A DNA stretch of 64,000 nucleotides from assembly GCA_900239685.1 (NCBI GenBank), contig OENT01000418.1:1-64000 (forward strand). Direction: 5' to 3'. The notes under the pieces were generated by a model that saw only the letters and a program-made list of their open reading frames with translations, had not been told where the DNA came from and made no database searches. The position numbers and the translations under genes are program-made. Below are positions 36,718 through 48,834 of the stretch, piece after piece (the first letter of the stretch is position 1; each line of letters opens with the position of its first letter). Source of the stretch: Rotaria macrura. Taxonomy: Eukaryota > Rotifera > Eurotatoria > Philodinida > Philodinidae.

Positions 36718-38334
36718 ACATGCGCACAAGTTCAATCATTAGTGTTTATTATCATTCATTCGTCGTATCGGGGTTTCTTTTTTTTTTTGTTTAATTTATA
36801 CTTAGCATTGTTTTTCTTGGTCATTGATTACTCTTTGTCTTTTCTTACTTTTCACTGTTATTGTTATCACCTAAAGTACAGTTTTGATTTTCAAGAGAAA
36901 AAAAAGAAAAACAAATGATACACGGTGATTTTTTTCATGAATTCAATGCGAAAAATTCAAGTTGATAGTTAATAAATAATAAATGCCCCTATTCTAATCA
37001 TGTCATGAAGACACTTTGGCAGTTACTGGCAGGTCTTCAAACAAACGGGATTCTATTTATAGTACAATTTTTATAAACACCAGAATGAAGAAATTGAACG
37101 AAATTGCCTCCTGTAAAAATTGATATTATCTGATACTTAAGTCATGGAGCAACAAAGTTTGCAAGATGAAAAACCAAAGATATTGGACTTGGTAAGATAA
37201 AGTGCTAAATGAGTAGAATAAATTTGATTTTTGTTGAAAGCGACATAGATAATTCAGTGTAAGGTAGAATCAAGAATAAAGTTAATACACTAATGTATGT
37301 ATACTTCGGAGGAAGAGGAAACGCCGACAACGTTTGAACGGTCCATTAAAAAGCCACCTGTCTATCTAATACACAGTAATTTTAGGTACTATTATATGAG
37401 AGTACGAACATTTAATTCATTATTAATTAAAAATTATTGTACAATGAATTTTATGACATATGTTCATATGTGCATGTTTTAAAATTTTATTAAATTCCTG
37501 ACGATGCTGATACGGTTATAACGGTATAAGTAATTGAAATAGGTGTTGAATTAATATTAATATGGTAAATCCAATCGATATCAATACTCTGTACATGAGG
37601 TTCATAGTTCACACGTGCAAAGTAGTATGAAAACATGGTTGTTCACAGTATTTCATGTAGGCAACTATTATAAGTAGAAAAAGGTGTTTCGTTGTAGAAT
37701 ACATCTACATTTGTGCTCTTGATTGCAATTATTATATTTATTTTTCCTCGTACTAGTATCATACAATACATTTTGAACTTCATTGCCGCATCAAACCTTT
37801 TTGTGTATCCAAATGAATATTATGAGTTGGTCTTGTGATATGAGTGAAATCGTCGAAGTAGTACTAATCTAAAGCTAAGTTTTCAAAGAATTCGAATCTA
37901 CGTAAATATTATTCTGTGTTAAAATTATTTATTGCAGAGCAGAAAAGTCGTTCTCAGATATTATTACTAGCTTACATAATCATACCAGTGAGCAGCATCA
38001 GTAGAGGATCTTCCCTCTACTGATATTGCCGCTTGTTTTTTTTCTGATCTCTCATCTTAGTTGACGAACATCTGGGATAGTGTGTAAGTTTTTTGGAATC
38101 ATCAACCAGATGAATTTCTAATTGTTCTAAGAAAACGTTTTTAGAGATAGGCCTAACTCATTCTATTTTGGGAAGACTACATTACCGAGTTTAATAGTGT
38201 GAAATGATCGCTCAACAGATCAGCTCTTTATGAGTTGGGCTGTTACATATCTAAACAAAGAACTCACCATAGGTATCCAGTTAGCAAGTCTTGAAATAGC
38301 ACATGGTTTGAATTAAAAATTTTAGTCAAACTCA
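36718..38334. other. Intergenic, one weak exon candidate
   Basis: The 3' UTR of OSTC is followed by AT-rich DNA. The start ATGGAGCAACAAAGT at about 37,144 reads MEQQSLQDEKPKILDL up to a GTAAGA, and a charged frame follows at 37,297. I could not connect them into a gene. Confidence 0.4.
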
Positions 38335-39099
38335 TAGAGATTTATCGAGACCTGTTGGGGCCCCCGAACTCTGATTCCGACTCCATCGGAGTCAATTTTA
38401 TTGTCGGGGTTGATCGGAGTCCGATTAAACCCGAAAAATTATAATTGTGTGACAAATTTTTGCTATTTCACACAACAATATCATCATTTTTCATGTTAAG
38501 AAGAAGAAAGATACAGTACAACGCTTGGTAATATAGTGAGATTCCACTTCAGGACAAAAAAGAACAAATGAATCATTTTGACAGTATAAGATTCGAATGA
38601 TCGACCAAGAAAAACAATGCTATTTTTGAAGAAATACACTCTGCGAATCGTTGACGAGAATTACATGGAAATATTGCTGCATTTGAGTAGAATTGAAATG
38701 CTTCTCTTTTTTACGATTTTCCCAGTTTCATTATTTTCATCTATCACCTTTTGAAATTCGTTTTTTCTCCAACACCTATTAGTCATTTTTTATTTTTCAG
38801 AGTACCATAACTGCAAAACTCAAAATTACTTTGATTTTTCTTTGATTTTCATTCACGCATTTGTTTATCTAGTTTGATGTATTCAAAAGTTATCAATAAA
38901 ATACATCAGAGGTCATCTATTTTCAATAATAACTTCTTGGAGTTTTCAGGAGTTTTTCGGAGTTGGAGTTGGAGTTGGAAAATATATTTTTCGGAGTCGC
39001 AGTCGGGGTCGGGGTCAGCGAAATAAATTTTTTTCGGAATCGGAGTCGGAGTCGGGTTTGGAAATAAAAACATTGGCTTCGCAGGTCTCTAGAGATTTA
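38335..39099. mobile_element. ~745 bp MITE-like element with GGAGTC motifs and a 10 bp target duplication
   Basis: The 10-mer TAGAGATTTA occurs at 38,335-38,344 and again at 39,090-39,099. Between them, AGACCTG near the left edge pairs with CAGGTCT at the right edge. The outer parts are runs of ACTCCGACTCC-type words on the left and GGAGTCGGAGTCGG, GGAGTTGGAGTTGG on the right, so the ends are inverted. The centre is AT-rich. The structure is that of a non-autonomous DNA transposon; no protein is encoded. Confidence 0.75.
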
Positions 39100-39675
39100 G
39101 CATAAGAATATCATTCCTTGAATCATCCATAATCCGTTTTCTTTTGTTACAAGTTTGAACATAGCAAAAACAAAGAAGTCTGTTATTCTCAATTAGAGAG
39201 TTATGTGTCTGCCAACAGTTAATTTTGGTTGTTGATAAATACTGATACACGAAAATCAGTCCACTAATGTGCATAACGAAAAAAGGCTATTCGTATTTTA
39301 CTATTCAGATAAATGATGACGATTTTTCAAGACTCTATTCTATTGTTCGTGAGAAATCCCTTTGAGAAATTGAGAAAAACGTTTTGTCCATTTTCTATTT
39401 GTGATCTTTTAATGTCAATACGAGATTAGCACGTAATGAAAAAAGGATACTTCGTTCGTTTTACCGGTGCCATTGCTCAAGATGACAGATGCTGATGTTA
39501 TGAGATTCATGGAATACAGACTATTATGACGGAAATTCTTTTCACTCGAGAGTATTCAAGAATTTTTTACGTTTCAGACGTTTTTTAAAGTGATAATAAC
39601 TGTATGTTGCACCATTTATTATTGTCAAAATCGACGCTATTTTTATTGACTCATGTGAATAACCATCCACAGTAA
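39100..39675. other. Intergenic, nothing recognised
   Basis: Short AT-rich open frames only. Confidence 0.45.
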
Positions 39676-39843
39676 CCCAGGTCGAACATTCCGAAGTGGA
39701 AATGGCAGGTTCTGAGGTATTTCGATGATTTCCTGGAAGCAATATTCCGGACACTTTCCGGCCAAAATATTGGTTCCATTTTTCAAGGATTTACGATGTT
39801 TTCCTGCAGTGCAGGATCTGGAGGTCGTAACCATAGCCCTGGG
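39676..39843. mobile_element. 168 bp element, CCCAGGTCG end, CCGGAAT family
   Basis: It starts CCCAGGTCG and ends GCCCTGGG, one change from the expected GACCTGGG. Inside, GGAAGCAATATTCCGG matches the core of the repeats at 19,592 and about 25,646. It is a short, diverged family member. Confidence 0.6.
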
Positions 39844-41967
39844 AATCAATCAATTACTGAGATCTTAACAGTTGACAAAAAAAACAATGTGTCATTCATT
39901 TTTGCAAATGAGACTATTTTTAGAGTATGAATGGTGACTATGACTATTTTACGGAAGTTTCACCATTGTCACTCAGATTCACATATGAATTATTTCGAAA
40001 TAGAAGAACTGGTATTTCACGAAAGAAACACTTATAGCACAATGATGAAATATCTTACTCTTGGATACGACCAACTCCTAATTGTAACTATATGAGTAAT
40101 CAATCAGCTTGATTCAGGATGAGGACTGTAGATATGCATTAGTTTTTATACATTCACCTCTAATAATAACCATTTCGACACGACCACAGCTTATTCAATG
40201 TGTATGACAATCGTGTTTGAACACACAGTCACATATACAGTCAAGGGTTAGTATATCGGTCATCCTCATTGTTCATCGGGCGAGACATGTTTTGATTGTA
40301 AACTTTATTTGTTTTTAGATGCAAGAAAGTCTCATTTCAATGACTGCCATTATTGGATTCCATGATGTATATTTTACTTGTCTGATTCGTGCTGAGAAAT
40401 CCGAAGTTACCTTGTCTCTATGAGTTACCAACGGAAAACTGTACAACTAATAATTCAGTGAAGAACTCAGAATTCCTTTTTCATTAATGGATGAATATGT
40501 TCGAAACAGGAGAATCACCATTTTAGGAACTTTTCTCAGTATTAATGCATTGTTAAACAATCATTTGACAACAGCAATAAATGCTTCACCAGCATTTTCC
40601 CCTATCTGTTATTTCATGATTTTATTTCTCAATGATAATGTCAGCAATCTTCCACACAGAGGAAACCAAACTAGCTACTTGAAAGAATGACACCTTTAGA
40701 TCATCTAGGTAAGCATTTTCACTATGAAACACACATTCAATAAAACGATTTGGATTGTTTCGAACACATATATCATGGGATCAAACACCTAGCATCCCAA
40801 ACTCTTCTTAGAACTCCTTACATTGCTTACAAATTAAAAGCTTTACTAGAAACATTATAGAAAGTCTGTAAGAAAGCAGATTTTTCTATGAAAAATAACG
40901 ATTAGCTAACGAATGTTTGTTATTCACACCTTAAGAAATGCAACGAATAGACTATACTTTGATTTTAATGACAAGACAGACGTATTGAAATAAAATAGTA
41001 ACTCTCATGTGTAACAAAACTGATTATTGTAATGTCATTTGCGTATTACACGTGTCGGAACATCATCAGTAAAAAATGAAGCTTTTAAAACAAACCTGAC
41101 CCTCTCTATCCCATAACGGAAAATATTTGACTGACAGTAATCCTTCAAGTACAATGTTTTGTCGAAAGAGTTCGAACTTGGACAATTCTGTTTTCTTGAG
41201 AAACAGTTATATATTTATTGTTTGCTTCTTTTTTCAAGTCTAGAATCTTTCTCATAAGGAAACGGAATAAAACCTCATAAACTTTCAAGCAAAGTTATTT
41301 AGTATAATTGATGTTTTTCATCAATGTGAAAACAAGTATATAGTACGAAGTTAAATAAGTTTGTGTAATTCACAGATTGTAGTCGAATACCATTCTAAGA
41401 TCGTACTTAGCAGGTGTTTTTTTAACTTTCCAGGTAGATGTTGTTGTATGTGCACCTCTCTTTCATTCGTCAATTGTTTTGAATATTCAACCTACAGTCA
41501 TCATAAAGAAAATACCCTAATCAGTGCGTATTCAAGTATCGTTTAGCATGGCATCAATGTTTATGCACTACTCTTTAAGTTCATAATTTATCTAACCAAA
41601 ATTGCTATTAATAGGTCACATACAAATGTTGAATACGTGCTTCAGTTTGACTTTGTTGCCGCACATGCTATGCTCAGAAGGATGTTCGAATTAGAAAAAA
41701 AAACTTGACTGAAACCCAAACATTAAGTAGAGATAACAGAGGGTATATTTCTTTTCGTTGTTGAACACTATTCGATTTAGAATACTGTTGAGAAAAATAC
41801 ATATGCTCGAAGATTTTCATCGATTCAAAAACAACCATCATAAATAGAATTCTACAATAGTTGTTTCAAAAGATACATATATTTTCTTAATGCTCAATCA
41901 TCTTGTTTTTATTTGTTATTTTAAAAATTGAGCCTAAATAATCAACGGAACAAAAAATCTCTTCTTA
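39844..41967. other. Intergenic, nothing recognised
   Basis: 2.1 kb of AT-rich DNA. Two short plus-strand frames (40,487-40,690 and 41,361-41,546) lack any family signature. Confidence 0.45.
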
Positions 41968-42017
41968 TTTATTTTCTTGTATCGATTCGATATTTATATA
42001 AATAAAACAACTAATAT

Positions 42018-42672
42018 TTATATGATACCAATTCGATTAGCAACATCAAGCGCGTCATGATCAGCCTTGAGTCGAACATAAGCTTTCTTTTCACCATCAG
42101 GTCGAATCAATGTATTGACTTTTTCAGCATCAACATCGTACATCTTTTTGACGGCTTGTTTAATCAACGGTTTATTAGCACGAATATTGACGATAAAAAC
42201 TAATGTATTATTATCTTCAATTTTTTTCATTGCCGATTCAGTTGTTAGAGGATATTTAATGATAGCAAAGTGATCGAGACGATTTCGTTTTGGTACAGAT
42301 CGTCGTGGATATTTAGGTGTTCGAGGTAAACGAAGTGTAAATGGACGACGAAATGTTGGCTTTGTATAAATCTTGCGTTTACGTGTTAATTGATTACCAC
42401 TAAATACGAACAATAAAACATGAAACGAATGGCTTTTTTCAATAAAATTGAAAACGATTTCGTTCAATTTACCGAACAACTCGCTGTTTTGCTTTGAGTG
42501 CTTTTGATTGAACCTTTTCTTTGCGATCTTTAGTAACAACTTTACTTGATGCAGGTGTACCACTGGTTGGTTTTGTAGTTTTTTTGGCACTGGCAGTAGC
42601 TGCTGTAGCAACTGGAGTGTCTTTCTTTTTTGACGCAGCTGAGGTCTCCTTAGTATCTTTTTTCGGAGCCAT
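42018..42672 (-). CDS. RPL23A: 60S ribosomal protein L23a (uL23)
   Basis: Two coding exons, 42,672-42,473 and 42,399-42,018, joined across a 73 bp intron (GTAAAT...TTTAG) to give 193 aa. The C-terminal domain is the uL23 fold: KKIYTKP-like start, [53 protein letters not shown] and KKAYVRL...[11 protein letters not shown]. uL23 binds 23S-like rRNA near the peptide exit tunnel and is a docking site for signal recognition particle and other tunnel factors. The N-terminal ~66 residues are a Lys/Ala/Thr-rich low-complexity tail, longer than in the 156-residue human protein. A likely 83 bp 5' UTR intron (42,771-42,689) ends 16 bp before the ATG. AATAAA is at 41,973-41,968. The gene appears intact. 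Confidence 0.97.
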
Positions 42673-42772
42673 GTGAGAAAGTTTTGATCTAAAAACAAAT
42701 CCTAATTATAATATTAAATTTTCTGTTTTCTAGACAAAATGAAAAAGACAATTTCATTTCATATTGTTTACC

Positions 42773-44763
42773 CGTCTCTCTTGATTCGATTTTCATTGGA
42801 CTGGTTTTCAGTCGAATTCTACAGTGAATTTTTCACTCGCTATCACGAATATTCATTCAAATAATTTTACTTCCATAGTTTAATATTATTTTACGGGATT
42901 TTTTTTCCGTAAATAATTTAGAGTGCATCTTAGATGTCGCTATTGATCGAAGTTAAAATTGATGAATATATACAGTATCGTACGCTAGTCGTCTGGATAA
43001 TCAATTTTTTCTGATGGCTAGTTTACACTTTACAAGTTGAATATAAAGCAGACATCGGAAGTTTTGGAAACGTGGAGTTTGATGTACATTTGACAAGAAA
43101 ATTTTATATTTTACTCCTATTCGCTCAAAAGTTTTTTAAAACTATGTTCAGATCGTGATTTATCAGATAATAATTTTATCCATTTCTATTAAAACTCTAT
43201 CAGAATGAGTTTCTAATTTTGATGATCTTCATTTTGTATGAGAGGTCACTTTTATATCCACAGCTAACCAAAAGCAGTTGTGTAGATGTACGTTGTTCCA
43301 CTGAAACACTGGTTGTGAGTGTTTTTGACAAAATCTAAAATGAGTACAATATAAATGTATGATATATTTTCAATATCATCATATCCATGCTACTCTCTGT
43401 ATTGCCGAGAGAACAAAAATACAGACAACGGACTTCATGAAGTTTAATGAATCTACATACATTGACATGCTATATTGTTTAGCGTTATGTTTAGAAGAAA
43501 GCATTCATATGATGTAAGTGCAGTTGAAGATATCTGATTATTAAATCAATTCATGTTCCAGAGAGATAAAATCAGTTCATTTTTCTCTATAGAAATCACA
43601 TATGCATGCCATCTGATACATGCCTCTGCACGTAAACGTGTCCTATGATAAAGTTGCTATATGTCCTCGTAGAAACATCGATTTGTGTATTCATTCTATC
43701 AACGAGAAAAATTCGAAAATAGAATGTATTGTTTTTCTATACCATGCGTAACCTTGTTTTTCTGCAATATGTTAACGTAAAGATTGCAGAAACATACATA
43801 ATTACTCCTATAAAAAAAACTTCAAGGAAAAGCCTTTCTTTTCTTTTTTCTTCGATAACTCAATTTTAGAATAGACGCGCAGATCCACTACCGATGTTAA
43901 CTAGGTTCATTTTTTTTCTCTGAATGATCTTTATTCAATAGACTCATTCACGAGTTAAGCGTCGAATCGTACTACCATATTTCTTGCATTAACACCATGT
44001 GAAATCAATTTATGTTTGACCATGTCGGTTAGAATTATTAGAATCTACGTAGTTAAGATTACCAAGTAAAAGTCTAATTAATGGAAAATGACATCGACTG
44101 GTATTTTTTCATTCTTTCTGTGAAACATGATCATCGACTCTCTGGCATGACAAGCGAAAGAATCGAAAAGTATTCGGCGATGTAGATGATGACTGTGTTA
44201 AAGCAACTGATAGTTGATTATTTTTACGATCAAATCGACAGACAAGGGATTTATTTCTTTGACTAAGATCATATTAGAGAAACTAATTTATGATACAGCT
44301 TTTCTTGGATATTAAATGCGTGTAATCATAAGAATATTCTTTAGATTATTTTTAGTTTTATTGTCCTTTGTGTCTTCCCTATGATTCGTTATCACAACAA
44401 CCAATGGGAATCTTAATTTCTTTCTCCTTGTGTAATCAAATGATGTAAAAAAAATAAATTTTACAGCTACAAACATCAACGTTCTGAAGTGTAAAAAAAT
44501 AATTCCAAAAAAAATACGTCAGTTTGATAGTAAATCTTTCAAACGATCGTGATTTACTGTGCATCGGTTGTCGTCGTGTGTTGGCAATATATAGAAAACA
44601 AAAGTTCTCTGACAAAGAAAGAGAGAGAAGCAGTGCATTTATTTGTGTACATATATACTGTCATTCGCATACAAATAAAAACGCGATCGCAGTAAGAGAA
44701 ATATCCTCTATCATTTCGTACCATCGCACCTTCTTCTACAAATTGATTTACAATATCTCAGCA
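42773..44763. other. Region between RPL23A and COP1
   Basis: The two genes are transcribed away from each other, so both promoters lie here. No other gene is recognised. The open frame upstream of COP1 from 44,524 is in frame with the COP1 start, but its sequence lacks conservation features, so I treat it as 5' UTR. Confidence 0.5.
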
Positions 44764-47700
44764 ATGTCTGGAATTAAACGAACACGGCCAGATGATGGCC
44801 CGTCAGTACAATCTCAAACAACAACTGATAAAATGTCGCCAAAAATTGAAACAGCATCAGCTTTCGTCAGTAGTATCGAAGAAGAATACAATTGGTAAGT
44901 GAAAGTGCCTATTGAATGTACGTTATTTATTTATTTATTCATTTTTGACTATTAGTCCAATCTGCTTTGAACTAATTAGCGAAGCGTATGTTTCTCGATG
45001 TGGACACAGTTTCTGGTGAGATTTACATAAGTCATTCACACTTAAAAATCTTTTGATTTGTAGTAGTAAATGTCTTCAACGAACAGTCGAATCTCATCGA
45101 CGATGTCCCAAGTGTCAATTAAGTCTTCAACCATCCGACATCTTTCCTAATTATACACGTAAGAATATCAATCACATTTAATTTTAAGAAGTTTTCCTCT
45201 CTATACATGTTTGTTCTATTTGATACGTAAACTCAACTGAGCAATAAGTTATGTTCCAAGATAGATAAAGAAAAACGATGAACTTGTATAAGATACAACT
45301 AAGTTAAACATCGATCTAAGTACAACTTTTTATTCATGAAAAATAATTTCCTATCCCAAATGGCGCAACGTCTTGATATTCGAGAAAAACATTTTTACAA
45401 ACTTTTGGATTGCTTTATCTAAGTAAGAAGAAATTTTCCCATCATTGAAATTCATAAAACAATTTACAGATCTCTGGATATGTAAGAATTCAATAAATGA
45501 GTAATTAAAATTTTCTCTAATGTTGTAATACTTGTTGAAAGTTCAAGTGCGTTTGAAGTCAAATTTTTCTGAATTTCCTGTGAAATAGAAGATTTTTTTC
45601 CTCGTAAAATTGTTGAACTTCTATATTCAATGTCATAGAATTCATCATTTCAATTTCTCACACATCGAAAAACTTTTCAACACAACAATCTCTCATAATT
45701 ATTCATCAGAGAATTTTCCCTTGTAATTATTCTATACTATCTTGATAAATTTTGAAATTTCGTCAATTCATATGGTAAATCCAAAAGATAGAATTCCCTT
45801 GTAAAGTTTGTTTTTTAAATCATTGAAAAACTCTGTTTCGTTGGAAACTATATAATGGCAATAGTCTGACATATTCATATTTATCAAAAGTACTTGTTAC
45901 GATTTCTATCATTTTCATCGTTATATCTTAATTGAATCTGTATTGTTTCGTTTTTTCGCATCAATTATAATAGTAAATGCGATCATTGAAAAGTATCGTC
46001 AACAACGTCCGCTACCACAAACATTTGCGAAATACGGTGTAAGTAAATGTAAATGAGAAACATAATTATCGACTGATTCATCTTTTACAGAGTATTGTCG
46101 ATCATATATCTGATATGGTAACCAATGTTCATTCATTAAATGCTCAAGACCTTGATCGATTGATTTCTGTTATTCGTCAACATAAGGAAAAAATTGATTC
46201 AGTTTGTTTTGATTATTCACATTCGATTTTATTTGTTGATATATTCGTTTTTTTCCATAGAACAATGAATATATTCATAATCGTTTACTTGAAATCTTTC
46301 TCACGCATGTTCATCATGAACGAAGTGGCGTAAGAAATGCTATTTCAGTGTTGATTTTCTTGCTGAACTTCTCTGTTATTTGATTTCGCAGGCAATCGAA
46401 TCATTATCAAAAGAATTGAATATTGTTGATCAAGATTTGAATCAAATGAATAAACGACAAAAATGTTCATCGTCGTCATCGTCATCATCATCATCAACCT
46501 CGGTATCAATTGTGAATAGTCAAACAACGGCAAACGCTAAACAAACTCAAGATGATAATACGTCAAAATCGACAGTTAATATTAAAGAAGACTCATCACC
46601 ATTGTCATCATCGAATGATACAACTGTTGCTAATGATACTGTACCTAATTGGATACAGTCAGGCGGACAAGTTTGATAAATAGACAAAAACCAAATATTC
46701 AAAAACATGTTTTTCTTTTTTATTTCTTGTTAATTAAAAGGATCTTCGAGCAACTCCAGATATGAAAAGCGAAAAACAAGATGTCGTATCAACAACGAGT
46801 CCACTAGCAACGACGACTGCATCGAGAATTGTGTCAACTGGTGCTATTGTATGTCAAAATACTAAGATTACATTTCAATCTAATCTATATTTATTAATTA
46901 AGGTTCCTGAGGAAACAAATCAATATGATGATATTGAAAATCGAACAAAAATAATGATGCGTTTTATGGATGATTTAACCAATATTTATTTTTCGACACG
47001 AAATTCGTTAAGATTAACTGTTGATAATGGTTGGTCATTAGTTTTCTTCTTCCATTAATTCTTTGATAAATTTCATTCTTGTCATTCGTTGATTTAGATG
47101 GTTCGTGTAATGGTGACAGTGGTTTAAGTGCATTTCGTGATAATCTTGCCGCTGTAACAAAATATTCTCGATGCAAACCGATAGCTACAGTGAATTTCGT
47201 CGGGGAGAATTTCGCACAAGCAAGCATTGTCTCAAGGTTTAGTCAATTTGTCGCTTCATTTCAATAGTTTACTCTTTTATGTTCATTTCTTATTGATTAG
47301 CATTGAATTTGATCGTGACTACGAACATTTTGCTGTTGCTGGTGTTTCGAAAAAGATAAAAGTAAAAATCATCGATGTGAAAAAGAAAACGAACAAACAA
47401 ATGTTCTATTTTTATCTTTAAGTTGTACGAATATCAATCTGTATTGGACAATTCAGTTGAATTACATTATCCAACAAAAGAAGTTGCATGCACAGCGAAA
47501 TTAAGTTGCATTAGTTGGAATCCGTACTTAAGAAATTATTTAGCATCAAGTGATTATGATGGATTTGTTACAATATGGGATATGGCTACAGCACAAAAAG
47601 TTCGAACATTTCAAGTACGTAAATCAAATTTGTCATGAATATTTTTCTCTCTTTCAATAAATATATTAAATGATATTAGGAACATGAGAAGCGTTCATGG

Positions 47701-48834
47701 AGTGTTGATTTTTGTTCATCGGATCCGAAATTACTTGCTTCGTGTTCTGATGATTGTCGAGGTAAGGATAGAAGATTTTATTGTTTCATATCGAACTATG
47801 ATTTATGGTTTAGTCAAAATTTGGTCAATGCACAATGATTATTCCGTTACAACAATCGATGCTAAGTCAAATGTTTGCTGTGTTAAATTTAAACCTGATT
47901 CACAATATAATATTGTCTTTGGCACAGCTGATCATAATTTATATTATTTTGATTTACGCAATACACGTGAACCTTGTAATTTACTTAAAGGACATAAAAA
48001 AGCTGTATCATATGCGAGATTTTTATCCAATAATGAAATTGTCTCAGCATCAACAGATAGTCAACTTCGATTATGGCGTGTAACTGAAGGTCAATGTTTA
48101 AGAACATATCGTGGACATATTAATGAGAAAAATTTTGTTGGCTTAGCAGTTTCATCGGGTTACATTGTGTGTGGTATGTCAACAAGGATTGTAATTTTAA
48201 TTGATACATGTACATGGATTTGTGTATTTTTACGTTTTGAAGGTAGTGAAACGAATACAGTACATTTGTATCAACGTGAAATTTCTCGACCATTACTCAG
48301 TTATAAATTTGATGATCAAAACAATGGAACAGTTAAAACAGTAACGAATACAGCCGTAAGTTTGAAACATATTTGGAAGTTTTATTTTTATCATTGGTTT
48401 TCATATTTAATTAGGAACGTGTGAAAAAAGAAGATAGTGGATCCGAATTCGTTAGTGCAATGTGTTGGAGTAATGTAAGGAAATATTTATGTTTTTGATT
48501 ATTATACAATACAGGGTAGAAATTTGGATTCTTCGCTCACCATCATCATCAAACTATACACTCGTATGGTTCCATTGTAATCTAGTTGATTCTTTATTAT
48601 TATAACTCAGTCGAATTGTCAAATTACGAATGGAGCGATGTATTTCTACGTAGATTGACTAAAGCCATTTTTCTAGGCCATAAGCGACAGTAGCTACTTT
48701 ATATCCTCTTTTACATTTTCATTCCATCGGGACTGTTCCAGCAATAATTTTGTTTTTTTCTTTATATTTAGCGTGAAAACATTCTATTGGCAGCAAACAG
48801 TCAAGGCGTTGTTAAAGTATTGGAATTGGTCTAA
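44764..48834 (+). CDS. COP1: COP1 E3 ubiquitin ligase (RFWD2), full length
   Basis: I trace 17 exons: 44,764-44,894; 44,956-45,015; 45,064-45,158; 45,974-46,038; 46,091-46,201; 46,261-46,329; 46,392-46,670; 46,741-46,848; 46,903-47,029; 47,098-47,236; 47,301-47,361; 47,423-47,614; 47,680-47,761; 47,814-48,173; 48,243-48,355; 48,415-48,474; 48,772-48,834. The sum is 2,115 nt, 704 aa (human 731). A C3HC4 RING lies at residues 44-81 (CPIC, CGHSFC, CLQ, CPKC). A coiled-coil segment and a Ser/Thr-rich linker follow, then a seven-bladed WD40 domain from about 395 ([44 protein letters not shown]) to the C-terminal VLELV. COP1 works with DET1 and CUL4-DDB1 to ubiquitinate factors such as JUN and ETS proteins that carry a VP motif. 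AATAAA is at 49,085. Confidence 0.96.

Noticed and set aside
37144-37482. Possible two-exon gene (MEQQSLQDEKPKILDL, then a charged frame)
   Set aside because: A GTAAGA follows the first piece, but no in-phase acceptor joins it convincingly to the second, and no family is recognised.
44524-44763. Upstream in-frame extension of COP1 (80 codons)
   Set aside because: The frame is open, but the sequence is not protein-like and the ATG at 44,764 precedes a typical COP1 N-terminus. Treated as 5' UTR.
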